Assembly: GCA_009809945.1 (NCBI GenBank)
Contig: WTPW01002692.1
Span: 4,080 to 68,079, forward strand
Direction of reading: 5' to 3'
Origin: Gigaspora margarita
Lineage: Eukaryota; Glomeromycota; Glomeromycetes; Diversisporales; Gigasporaceae
Length of the DNA: 64,000 nt
The translations under genes and the position numbers were made by a program. How positions within the stretch are numbered: the first letter of the stretch is position 1; the number at the start of each line of letters is the position of its first letter. The notes below the pieces were generated by a model, which worked only from the letters and a program-made list of their open reading frames with translations, made no database searches and had not been told where the DNA came from. Positions 1-11,230 of this stretch are shown here, piece after piece.

Positions 1-7
1 AAAAAAA

Positions 8-823
8 ATGATTCCATCAATTCATCAATTAAATGAATACTTTTTTAATGAAAATAAGTGTATCGATTATTTATTTGAAAAAAAGTTAATAAACCAACCA
101 ACTTCTTGCAATCTATGCAATTATAATCTATACAGATACCAAAAAACATTTAGATGTATTAATCCAAATTGTAGAATATCAATATCGATATATAAAGATT
201 CTTTTTTCTCAAAGCATCATATATACTGTAATAATATTTTATTTTTAGCATATTTATGGTTGACTAAAATTCGTTGCAAAGAAACTCGTGATATTACAAA
301 ATTTTCTAAAGATACAATTTGTGATTATTATAAAATTTTTCGTAATATCATAATTAGTTCTTTAACAGAAGAAGATGAAGTATTGGGTAGTAATAAAGTT
401 ATTGTTGAAATAGATGAGTCTAAATTTGAAGATTTATGGGTTGTGGGAATCACCGAAAGAAATGGAAATAAGAAATATTATTTTGAGGTTGTTAGAAATC
501 GTAATTATGCAACTCTTTATCAGTTTATTAGAAAACATATAAGACCAGGTTCTACAGTATATAGTGATTCTTGGAAGGGTTACAATAATCTTAAAAGCTT
601 AAATATAAAGCATATCCATGTTAATCATTCTAAACATTATACTCCACAGCAAAAAATTAAAAAGATTCATACAAATACAATAGAAGGTACTTGGCATGCA
701 TTAAAACTTTTAATTATAAAAAGTAAAAGAAGAACCGGAATCATTGAACCTTATCTTAAAGAGTACATGTAGAGACGTAAACACAAGAACAATATCTGGG
801 AATCATTTTTAGATCTTTTATGA
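8..823 (+). pseudogene. Merlin/IS1595-type (ISXO2-like) DDE transposase, one in-frame stop
   Basis: Transposase of the ISXO2-like family, which in eukaryotes corresponds to Merlin DNA transposons; it would cut and paste its own element. The first 254 codons are open. A zinc-ribbon sits at residues 34-55 (C34, C37, C50, C55). The catalytic triad is visible as D136 (I-D-E-S-K), D187 (Y-S-D-S-W-K-G-Y) and E226 (N-T-I-E-G-T-W). Codon 255 is TAG at 770-772; the same frame then continues with the usual C-terminal block (R-R-K-H-K-N-N-I-W) and stops at TGA 821-823. The family normally has Trp at the stop, so a single TGG to TAG change explains it (inference). The ATG at 8 is the first possible start, but the window begins here, so the 5' end and left terminal repeat cannot be judged. 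Confidence 0.85.
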
Positions 824-993
824 CAATAAAAAATGTTTATATATTTTATTTGTATTTAAAAAAAATTATTATTAAAAAATAAACTAATATTCAAATTGCT
901 TGAATACGCAAGGGTTTTAGGCTTTCTATACTTTTTAAATTTTTTTTTACTGCACCACATTTATTATAGTAGTCTTATATTGGTATTATATAT

Positions 994-1031
994 TAATGCA
1001 TTCGGGTCTCCAATGTTACCCGAATGCATTA
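994..1031. repeat. 14-bp inverted repeat (hairpin) downstream of the transposase
   Basis: TAATGCATTCGGGT at 994-1007 is answered by its exact complement at 1018-1031 around a 10-nt loop. It may be a terminator-like or terminal structure of the Merlin element; no target duplication was found to prove it. Confidence 0.5.
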
Positions 1032-1059
1032 TATACTTCCATCAAATCCACAAACCTCC

Positions 1060-1682
1060 ATAATTAATGGTATGAGAAATAACTAGTTACTATTTATTGA
1101 ACAAATTACAACTGCAAACAATAAATATATTCTTCCATGAAATAATATTTATTTATGTACTAATAAACCTACTAAAGGTCATCAACCTTTATGGCTTTCT
1201 AATATGCTCCATTTATACAAGATAATACAATTATAAATACCTGGCCTCATCTTTGTCTACCTCCAATTAACTCCTTTATTAATACAACATATTTTTTCCT
1301 TTAATAACCTCTAATCCTTTTTCACTTATACAAATACACTATACCTCTAACAATAATCTCTTCTTATCGCATCAAACTTCTTTATCAAAAACTACAGCAT
1401 ATAATATAAATCCTTCATATTCAGGTTTATACAACTACTACCCAATATCTTTTCATTTCCAAATACCTTTCCTCATTTAATCTTCCCTATATTCAAATTA
1501 ACAAATCTAAAAATCAAATATATATTCAAATAGATTACAAAGAAATCCTTGCTCTAATTCATATTTTTAATCTTACTAATACTACAACTTCCTCTCAATC
1601 TATACTACAAATTTATATTCTTACACAAGAAATACAACTAATATACTATTTAACCAATAATGCTACCTATCAACATCAACTT
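1060..1682 (+). other. Low-complexity, C/T-rich stretch, possibly decayed coding sequence
   Basis: No intact frame. The composition (few G, many CT/TT dinucleotides) and short stretches such as K-G-H-Q-P-L-W suggest a decayed element reading on the plus strand, possibly LINE or RNase H derived. The similarity is too weak to name. It continues at about 2,234 beyond the inserted MITE. Confidence 0.25.
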
Positions 1683-1690
1683 ACTAACCT

Positions 1691-2225
1691 AGAGATAGTA
1701 GTTGAATCTGGATATATATTTATATACAGATGAATCCAGATTTTAAATAAATCCAGATTCAATTTTTTGAATATCTGTATTCAGATATAATATAAATCTG
1801 GATATAATATAAATCTGGATAGAAAATAAATTCAGATAGAAAATAAATCTGGATATAAAATAAATCTGGATATAAAATAAATCTGAATATAAAATAAATC
1901 TGATAGAAAATAAAATCCAGATAAAAAATAAATCCAGATATAAAAATTTAGAGAATTTATCAAAGGTGGGCTAGGAGAAAGGAAATTAACCATATTTACA
2001 ATAGCTATTTAATTTTTTATATCTGGATACATCTGGATATATTTATATCTGGATATATATTTATATCTGAATATATATCTGGATATATACTTATATCTGG
2101 ATATATATTTATATCTGGATGTATTCAGATATATTTATATCCAGATTTAAAATAGATTAATCTGGATATATTTTTTGATTTTATTTATATCTGGATAATA
2201 AAATATATCCAGATTCTAACTCTAC
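1691..2225. mobile_element. MITE of the ATCTGGAT family, long form (535 bp)
   Basis: Ends AGAGATAGTAGTTGAATCTGG and, inverted, GTAGAGTTAGAATCTGG. It is flanked by identical 8-bp sequences ACTAACCT at 1683-1690 and 2226-2233. The interior is almost entirely ATCTGGATATA / TATATCCAGAT units in both orientations, including a run of 'aaataaatctggatat' units at 1,785-1,945. It is the same family as the 140-bp copy at 33,688. Eight-bp duplications fit hAT-like or related transposition. No coding capacity. Confidence 0.7.
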
Positions 2226-2554
2226 ACTAACCTTCTATTATTTATTCAAAATTTTACTTTACAAGAACTTCATTTCTATCTGATACTTCAATTCAAAATC
2301 TACAATCATCAATTTTAAATCTGGCATTGGTTGGATTTGTGAAAATAATACTTCTATTAGAACCCTGAACATTTCTCATATAGGTCATAACTGATTTGCA
2401 TGAATTTAGACATTTTTGCTACCCCTAAAATCAAGTAAATTTGCTAAAAGTTGGATTATTACATATAAATTTTATAGCAATTTGCTAAAAACTAAAATAC
2501 AACATCTAGCAATAGATAAATAAATTTTATTATTTGAATTCATAGAATTAAAAT

Positions 2555-2640
2555 AAAAAAATTTTCATCAAATTTGGTCAAGAGCTCATGGAGATATCTT
2601 TGATGAAAGTTTCTGTAAACAATTTCAACGTAGCTTCTTT
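2555..2640. repeat. Partial copy of the GATATCTTTGAT fold-back repeat
   Basis: Contains 'aaatttggtcaagagctcatggagatatctttgatgaaag' in two overlapping parts, matching one arm of the palindrome at 3,250-3,382. Confidence 0.5.
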
Positions 2641-3249
2641 GTAATATGTTTTTTTGTTTTTTTTTAAAATAACCCACTATTTGGTGATAATTTACAAGAA
2701 ATTTTACTATGCTAACTAAAAAAAATTTATGACAGACTTGTAGCACATATTATAGACCAATAGAATCTCAAATTTCATGAAATAATATTGAAAATTCATG
2801 AAGATATTAACATTTTTGTAAATTCAGATGCATACATTTTCGCAAGTTTTCCCCTATATTCAAATGCTTCCAAAAGCACTTTCTCAAAATGAACTCTCCA
2901 AAATATGATTAAGTAAATTAATATAATAGGTATTCAAGAGTCTTAAATTAAAATTTTATCAAAAATGGATTAATAATGACGAAGTTATGATGATTTTTCA
3001 ATTTGTTTCCAGATTAGAATTTTCTAAAATTTTCAATTTTGATGAAAACAGAAAAATTACCATCACAGGTTAGATTTTCACAAGTTCAAATGAGACAAGT
3101 TACTATGCACTAATAAAATCAAGAGTATAGGTAAAAATTTTTGTTTCTAAAATTTCAAGTTATTTGGTTAAATATTCATTCCATAATAGCTATTTTCCAT
3201 TTGGTGCAGCTTCTTTATAATATACTTTTTGGAAATAGAAGAATTTTTT

Positions 3250-3382
3250 ATTAAAGGTATCTCTATGAGTTCTTGACCAAATTCGATAAAAATTTTTTTA
3301 TTTGAATTTTATATATTTGTAGAATTCAAAGAAAAAAAAGTTTTATCGAATTTGGTCAAGAACTCATAGAGATATCTTTGAT
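3250..3382. repeat. Fold-back (palindromic) repeat, about 133 bp
   Basis: Left arm 3250-3300 (ATTAAAGGTATCTCTATGAG...) is the reverse complement of right arm 3331-3382 (...CTCATAGAGATATCTTTGAT), around an AT-rich centre. It resembles the palindromic units at 17.13-17.64 kb and 60.56-61.42 kb, which share the order 'aaattcgat ... tcgaatttggt ... gagatatctt.gat.aaag'. Confidence 0.65.
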
Positions 3383-3543
3383 GAAAGATTTTTTTATTTC
3401 CAAAAATGTATATTACATACCAAAATTGAGAGAAATTCAAATCTAGTTGCAAATGAAAAATCTAAATATCTTCATCAATATTAATCCATTTTGATGAAAT
3501 TTTAAATAAAGACTCTTGAATACCTATTAGGGTTCCTCAAATT

Positions 3544-3817
3544 CAAATCAAATCAAATATTGGGTCAATTTGAATTTGATCAAATCAAATTGACTCTGAT
3601 TTGAATTTGATTTGATTCAAATATTTGGATTTGAATTTGATTTGAATTTGAATTTTTAATAGTAATTTTCAAATCAAATCAAATATTGGGTCAATTTGAA
3701 TTTGATCAAATCAAATTGACTCTGATTTGAATTTGATTTGATTCAAATATTTGGATTTGAATTTGATTTGAATTTGAATTTTTAATAGTAATTTTCAAAT
3801 CAAATCAAATATTTGTC
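3544..3817. repeat. 126-bp tandem duplication rich in CAAAT/ATTTG
   Basis: Two near-identical 126-bp units (3544-3669 and 3670-3795) and the first about 20 bases of a third. Each is built from CAAATCAAAT / ATTTGATTTG words and can fold on itself. No coding frame. Confidence 0.85.
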
Positions 3818-3832
3818 AGTAAAAAATTCACC

Positions 3833-5045
3833 CTTGTGATCTGCTGATAATTTAAGATCTGCTGATAATTTTCTGTGGTGCAAAAAAAAATTCTGTGCAT
3901 ATAAAAAATAAATTATGTAATGTGATGTGGACAATTTTTGAGAATTATGTGCATTTATGTGGTGTAGGATGCCTAAATTTGTGCAGACTTTATTAACAAA
4001 TTATATGTTCCCAAAACTTTCCAACCAACATGCTTGTAATTCATGTTCATTAATTGTCTATCTTTTTGAGAGTTACCATTACTGGCCTAAATTAAATCAT
4101 CTACTTTCTATAATTAGTATTTATTTTGCTTTCTTTTTTCTTTTTTCTTTTTTTTTTTAAAGAGAGGTCTTTCCTCTATATCTTTTATTCATAGTAAATA
4201 TTAATTTTACAATTGCTAGTATACTATATATTAGTGAGATAGGGGGTAAGAGCTAGTTTACTCTTGACCAATTCTTTGCTAGTTTGGTCGAAGACCTCTA
4301 GTCTGTGATTAGATGTTGTAGGGATGTTTGTCCATAATTAATGTATTTAATTATTTTGGTTTCCAGATAGTGTGGAGTTAGCGGCAACGTTGGTTGTAGG
4401 ATTGGAGTTTTATTTTGATTTCTGTGGTTAAATTGTGTGATCTTTCTATATAATTCACTATTTTCTGTGATATTCTGCGATGATAAAAATATATTCTAAT
4501 ATAAACCTATTTTTGTGAATTCTGCGGTATTATGTGAAACATACGCCGTACGCAATTATTACCTTGTTTACAGTACCACGATCAGATTTTTCAGGTTTAA
4601 ATTCTAATAAAAAGGTATGGATGTATATTTTTAGATGCGCGCAGTATTTAATAAATTTATTTGTTTTTTTTTTGAGTAAATACATAGTAATTATAATTGA
4701 TAATTAATAAGACTATTTTTTTAATATTTGAGATCGTTGCTTCGGACTTTTATCAGATCCGGATTTCCTAGTTATGCTAATCAGTTGAAGCGGTATGTTA
4801 TATAATGTAGGGCATTACTTCCTCATTTGTGGCCTTTTGAAGATTATCTTGAATGCTATCTGCTGTATTTATTAAATAAAATAGGAAATAATTATTAAAG
4901 TAACTATAATAATAGTTATAATTTTGAAAAATGCTTACATTCTTTTTCATGGCGTGTTATTTCAGATTTTGAATCATTTTCATCGTTTACTACAAAAGGG
5001 ATATTATAGTGAGCAACAAAAATTCAACTATAATAGGATATCGAA
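3833..5045. other. Non-coding interval, nothing recognised
   Basis: AT-rich sequence with poly-T (4,133-4,159) and poly-pyrimidine runs. The 67-codon frame starting at 3957 runs into the T-rich tract and looks accidental. Confidence 0.4.
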
Positions 5046-5053
5046 TGGATTCA

Positions 5054-8000
5054 CTAGTTAGAATCAATCTTATTTGAACCTGCTGATTTGGTCTTTACAA
5101 CTTCCGAAAATTGAGTTTTCTCTATAGTTTCGGACTTCGAATATTGCATCGTGTCTATAACTTCAGAATGAGAATGTTGAATTGTCTCTATGGCTTCAGA
5201 CTTCGAATGTAGTACTGCCTCTTCAATGTGGACAATCCTTTGGCACTTTTCTAACTTGTCAAAATGTATAAAACTTGTTTTTTCATTAGCAAAATTGTGT
5301 ATTTTATTTAGTCTCCAATCAAGAATTTCATTCACCAATTTCCTGGCATCGGGACGATTCAAAGGTTCCAAATTACAACACGCGTATATCATATCTTGAT
5401 AAAATATTGGCATTGATTCATCAAAACACAATTTATCATTATTGTTAATTTTTAATAATATTTCCTTTCTAGTTTTTCCTTCATAAAGATATCTTCCCGT
5501 TGCAAGCATAGTTAAAACTATCCCAAATCCATAGATATCTGAAGCGTAAGAATATTGTCCCATCTTTAACACCTCAGGTGCCATAAATTGCAATACACCA
5601 AGTATCATCTTATTATTGCTATCTGATTTCCGGCTTAAACTGAAATCACCAATGTATGACGCAGTTGAATCCAAAAAAATGTTGCCTGAATGAATATCTC
5701 CATGAATTATACCTTTATTATGTATTTGATATAGTCCAACTGCAATATCCAAAAGAATAGACAATTTTTCTTTCCAATTCATTGAATGAAAATTCATGGA
5801 AAGGTATTGGTTAAGGTCTAATTTGTTTGCATAATGCAAAATCATTTTTACGTCATCATGTTTATGGCCATATGTTATACCATAAAAATCGATCACTCCC
5901 CAAAAGCCATTCACTTCGGAATGATTTTTAATCTATTAAATTAAATTTGCGTCAATGAACAACTTTTTTATACTTTCTGTTTTAAACATCTTACCTCATT
6001 TAAAAAGTTCATCAAGTTGTCGTGTTCATGTATGCTCGAGCATTCTTTCAAGACTACTTTATTTGAAGTTTTTGGCTCATAAAATTGAGAATTAGTTAAA
6101 GCCTGTGCTGACATAAATGAGTTAGGGCATGTAGCCAAGTATACCGACCGAAATTCACCTTTTCCAATTAATTGAAAATCTCCCAAAGAGTTGAGTGGAG
6201 CCCATTGAAGTGACAAATGTTCATTAATACTACTTCTTTTAATCAAATAGTCTATCTCTTGAATAATTTTGTCATTTGTATTGGGCCCTTCAGTAGCAAT
6301 ACTTTCGGCAGAATTTTCCTTTATATTGTTTTTTAAAATTCTTCGTTTTAGAAAATTTTCAACGCCTATCCAAGGATAATTCAGTAAACCTTTAAATGTT
6401 CCTCTAAAATGTGGCTTTTTGGCAAGCAGTCGATATAAAATCGTTGCGCATTCTTTACTAGTTATTTTCTGTATTGCCAGTGTTTCCACTAGTGTGTCAA
6501 ATGGACTTTCAAAAGGAATATGAGCATGAAGCATAACGTAGAGTAAAATGCCCAATGACCAAAGATCAGATAATTCTGGATCATATTTGTGACCTGCGAT
6601 CATTTCTGGTGAAGCATCTATATTTAAAAATTATTATTTACTTTACAAGTATTATTAATATTCAAATTTTAATAGAAAATTGATTTACATGCAATCCCAT
6701 AGTGGTCTTCGCATTGAATATTGTAAACAAGATCTTCATTTGATTCTTCATACAAAGTAAGATGTTCAAAATCAAATAGCTTAACCTGAAAATTAAAACA
6801 GCTTTAGTGATCTTGCTGATTGTTATTATATTGTGTCTGCACAACAAATGACCGAGAATTCCATCAACATGGCAGATGGAAATCGATGATGGCAATTAAA
6901 ATAGAAGAGTATTATCATGGCTACTATCGCGATGATAATAACCCTTCTATCTTATGAAGTTATTAATTAAGACTCATTTTATAAAAATTTTATTACCTGA
7001 AGTGATTCAGAAATCAAAATATTTTTATCATTTAACTGTAGATTAAAAAATCCGTGCTTATATATAGAAGAAATACATTCAATAGTTTGCTTGAATATAT
7101 TTTTTGCTTGATTTTCAGAAAGTGGGCCATTACGATTTAGATAAGAATGAAGAGTTTCCCAATGATTATGGTCTATTTTTGTTATCAAAAAGAAGATGTT
7201 TTCTTTTTCAACAACATCTACATATCTAACTAAATTTTTGTGGCTAACTTCCTGTAAGAAATAAGCCTCAATCGGAATATCACTATCATGACCTTGAATT
7301 AGGGTTAGTAGTCTTCTTTTGATAATATGCTTAATTAATAATTGAGAATCATTATTTTCTAAAACTGCTTCTGTCCAATAGCCAAAACTATTAGAGCCCA
7401 AGTATTTAGTGTGTTTTGCTGAAAAATTTTCAATTAAATAATTTAAATAAACATTTTTATAGCAATCCAAATCAATTGATTGATCATAATCATTAGTAAA
7501 GAGATTATCCCCAAACAAGCCATATATAACTGATTTTTTTCCAATGTCAGTCTTAAAATCCACTACGTTGCAAGGATATATGATACAAGTATTGAGATTA
7601 AATGATGAAAGGTGATACTGGCCCGAATCTTTTTCATTAATTATGCGGATAATCTTTAATTTCAAAGTATCTTTAGACCATTTAAGCAATCTGAAGTTCA
7701 GCTTTGGCGGATTATTTGAAGGTAAATATGATGCTGAGAATGAAGCAACACAATTTTTAGTCAATGTGAATGGTAATGATACGTTAACAATATTTTCATT
7801 GCATTCCTTCAAATTAACGCGTGTTGTATGAAAAGCAGTATTTGATTCTCGATGCTTCGTGCTGAAAGTTCCTAACAATGAAGGTTTCCCGATAACCATC
7901 CAAATAACATACCTAAAGATAATAATATATCGAATATTAAAAATATCAAAAATATATATCGAATGAATAAATATACTAACCATTCGTCAATACTCTTTGC

Positions 8001-10086
8001 AATATTATCTTTAAAGGAAATAAATGCAGAAAATCCATAACAATCGAATAAATCGAATCTTACTGCGCAGCTTTCAGACCTTGCATCTTTATCGTCATAA
8101 ACTAGGCCAAAAACGTTATAGGAATTATTATCTAATGCTGATAATTTGCCAAAATTAATACGAAAATATGTTTTATTGCAGCCCTTTTCCACATTAAAGT
8201 TCTTTATTCCGGTCAATAGAATTCTTGTATCTAGCCTGTTTTTTAAAATAATTTCTACATTTTTTTGCAACTTATAATCCAAAATTTTATATAATGGGAT
8301 AATTTGTTCCATCCTAATCTTTTTAAAATTTTCATAGTCATTGCCATATTCAACAAACCAATTGAAAATTTGATTTAACTTGATGATCTGACCATTTGAT
8401 GTTAACAAATAGTTGAAATCGAGATCTTTTAAAGCATGTTGTTCAAGAATCTTATCAATATCGCTTTGTGATGATGCTTGAAATGACGCTATGAAAGATT
8501 TATTACTTTGCATATTTGTTCGTTTTAGTAAAATTTCCTTAAGTTGATTACCTAAAAAAATAGCTTTTGGTAAAAAATATCCAAAATCATTAAACACTTC
8601 TTGAAGTGCTTTATATGGTTTGCTATTGTTGATAGCGCCCTCCACTGCTTTTTTAAAGCCAGGTAAAGGCATAACACATTTATCAAGAGATATTTTAATT
8701 CTTTCATTGCACAGAAATAAATAAATAATCTTCTCAATTAATTCAGCATTGTTGTCGTCATTATACATTACAAATGGAATGGAATCCAAGTTATATATGA
8801 TATTGCTTCTTAGCAGAATTTCCTCTATGCAAGTTTTAGGTTGAATACATTGTAAATAATGGTCATTATTTTCGGTAATTATTGGACTTTGCGTAAAAGT
8901 AAACGCGTGTTTATTCGGCAGAGAAATTCCAAATTGATCAACCGACATGCCGCGATTAAGATGAAATTTATAAACCCAAGTAACCAAATTTTTTGAAAGT
9001 ATGTCAATGTCACCAATCCAATTTTCAAAGGTAATTTCTTTGTGTTTATTGGATATTCCAGGAACCAATCGATTAATAAATGATTCAGAATTATAAGTAT
9101 AATACACATTTTCCAGGAATGTGAATATAGGAACGACCTCCTCATAAGATACTATTTCAACTAAATTATCGTCGTATATTCTTTTAATCCACTCATTTAG
9201 GTCTTTAGGGGTTTTTAGAATTTTTTGATTTGTTGTTTCAATCATAGGAAAATCAAAATTTGTTGCATCTTTGAATGGATTTTCTTTCTGCGAGTAAATG
9301 GCATCAAGCGCCCAAACCAAATGTAATTTTAGATGAATAACCTGTGTGGGTTTCGCATTAGCAAAATTTCTAATTATTAATTTCCCCCCGGAAAGGCGTT
9401 TTCTAGAAAACAATTGTCCATAATCAATGTAATCTTTGTTAGTGAATGTTTTTTCTTCATTGTTCGATTCAATAATAGAAAGCCCAGTGTATGTAACCTC
9501 AGCAATCGGAAATAAAATGTATGTGTCAGTTTCGGAGATATTATTACTTGATTCATCTTTTGTTAATGAATCAAACATTGGATATGTGTCTCGTAATTTA
9601 ATCCAGGGAGACTCCGGCTTTTCTCTACTTTCAGCAACAACTTCATATATTATTGGTTTTACTGAATGTATAGAAATACTCAATACCCCATTAAAACCTA
9701 AAATTATTTCATTGCTTGTTATAAAATTGTTGCCTGCCAAATATAGTCCATGATTCAATTTCCATGCTTTAATAATCTGATGATCCCTTGACAAGTTATC
9801 AAAGTTGATGTAGTTTAGTGGTATCTTGCGATAGTTATTTTTCTTTGCAAATTCTTACAAATAAATAAGCCAATATAAAAATGCAAATAATTAAAAAAAA
9901 TCAAATTTATGCTTTTATGTAAAGTTAAGTTTAATAATTACCATTGAGAACATTTGGAGCTTCTACAGCAGATCTACCAACTAATTTAATTTTTTTTTAA
10001 TTAATTACTATAAATGAAAAATTGCACCAAGATATTTAACACCAGCATAAAGCCACGTCGAATTGTCAAATATTTTAATGTTGGAG
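5054..10086 (-). CDS. Multi-exon protein: possible MACPF-like region, pseudokinase and TKL kinase in one chain
   Basis: Exons read on the minus strand are 7981-9853, 6997-7912, 6689-6785, 5995-6617 and 5054-5932 (stop TAG 5054-5056). All four joins have GT-AG borders and keep phase, giving about 1,460 residues. Two weaker exons may precede them (10028-10086 and 9942-9980); the start codon was not found. Exon 7981-9853 has a segment F-G-Y-F-L-P-K-A-I-F-L-G that resembles the MACPF signature (Y-G-T-H-Y...G-G), a low-confidence match. The first kinase fold lacks catalytic residues: the HRD position reads N-L-Q and DFG reads D-F-E, while S-P-E replaces APE. The second is TKL-type: glycine loop G-K-G-E-F-R-S-V, Lys in V-V-L-K-E, H-G-D-I-H-S-G-N, D-F-S for DFG, A-P-E-V. 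The tail has three 11-residue repeats (S-K-S-E-A-I-E-T-I-Q-H type). Likely a cytosolic signalling protein with a regulatory pseudokinase (inference). Confidence 0.75.
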
Positions 10087-10711
10087 CTTGGTTAAAGTTA
10101 TTTTAGAATCAGGTCGTTCAAAGTTGATTAGTTGACTAGTGTCTAGTTTTTGGCTCAGATGTGGAGGGAGATTTAAACGAACACATAAACCACAACATTG
10201 AATTATATCTTATTGTCAACTTTAATTATATGTAAATAATGAATATTATCCTGTGTTGTGATTTCCTAACATCACCAACCGAAAAACCTTCACTATCTGG
10301 TCAAATTAAAATTTAATGTCAGGTGTAACATAAGATCAAAACAAAATACACCCAAATCTTAAATTTAACGCCAGTAGCGAAATTTTTTAGTTTGGGTATT
10401 AGACAGAGTCGAGAGAGGAGCCAAATATCTAATTTGAACGGCCTAAGTGCTAGGGTTTAATAGATACCGCGGGACAGATCACGTGACATCTTGTTTTGCT
10501 TTAACATTAAAGTCAGAATCACCTTGGGCTAGAGTTAGACAGAACCATATAGGTAAAGTCACCTCCCTGACATTTTTTGTTAATGCTCCAAGATGGGCTT
10601 AGACTATTGTTTTTTGTTTTTTTCGCATTCTTCTCTTTTTTTCGCTTGTTTTGCAGATCCGGGTTCATTAAACTTTAATAATTTGATTGGTTTATTATCA
10701 CGTGATATGGC
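10087..10711. other. Upstream region of the dual-kinase gene
   Basis: No firm gene. It may hold the unresolved 5' exon of the gene at 5,054-10,086. It also carries a TCACGTGA E-box-like palindrome near 10,479 and another CACGTGAT near 10,700. Nothing else recognised. Confidence 0.3.
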
Positions 10712-10720
10712 CACAAACCC

Positions 10721-11207
10721 AACAACACCACCAAAAATTATCGGTAACACAGAAGTGATAACATTACAGCATTAGGGTTAGGGCTTGTATAAAGATTGGA
10801 GTTAGCAAGATATATAGTAAAATTGCACAAGGAATTTTTTTTGTTAGGCGCCAAAGGTGGTTTCCTATCAGCTATACAAATTTTTGAGTTATAAGCGATT
10901 TTCGTCAAAACGAACGTTTGTTTTGAATTTGCCGATTTAAGCCACATGGTTTTAGTCAGCCAGCCGACTAAATCCTCGGCTAAGCGGCTGGCTAACTGGC
11001 TTGCATTCGAAATATTTCGGGATATTGACCCGTACTTTATGTCCATTTATTTTCCTTTTCGGAATTTATTAATAGTTATAGCCGGCTTAAATCACTACCT
11101 GATTGTGTTATATTAGTGTAACGTTGCACCTGATCTTGAAGCATGATTGGCTTATACCACGTTTGGTCACGTTACCGATAATTTTTGGTAGTGTTGTTGG
11201 GGTAGTT
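10721..11207. mobile_element. Non-autonomous TIR element with 9-bp target duplication (MULE-like)
   Basis: Flanked by identical CACAAACCC at 10712-10720 and 11208-11216. Inverted ends share CCAAAAATTATCGGTAAC after a variable AACAACACCA / AACAACACTA part; the right end carries nine extra bases (AACTACCCC when inverted). The interior holds repeated GCCGGCT-type palindromes around 10,965-11,005. Nine-bp duplications are typical of Mutator-like elements. No transposase inside. Confidence 0.7.
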
Positions 11208-11230
11208 CACAAACCCTAGCTGTGGTAGCT

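Noticed and set aside
3957..4160. Plus-strand 67-codon ORF
   Set aside because: Ends in a poly-pyrimidine tract (F-F-F-L-F). No domain, no neighbour in the same frame.
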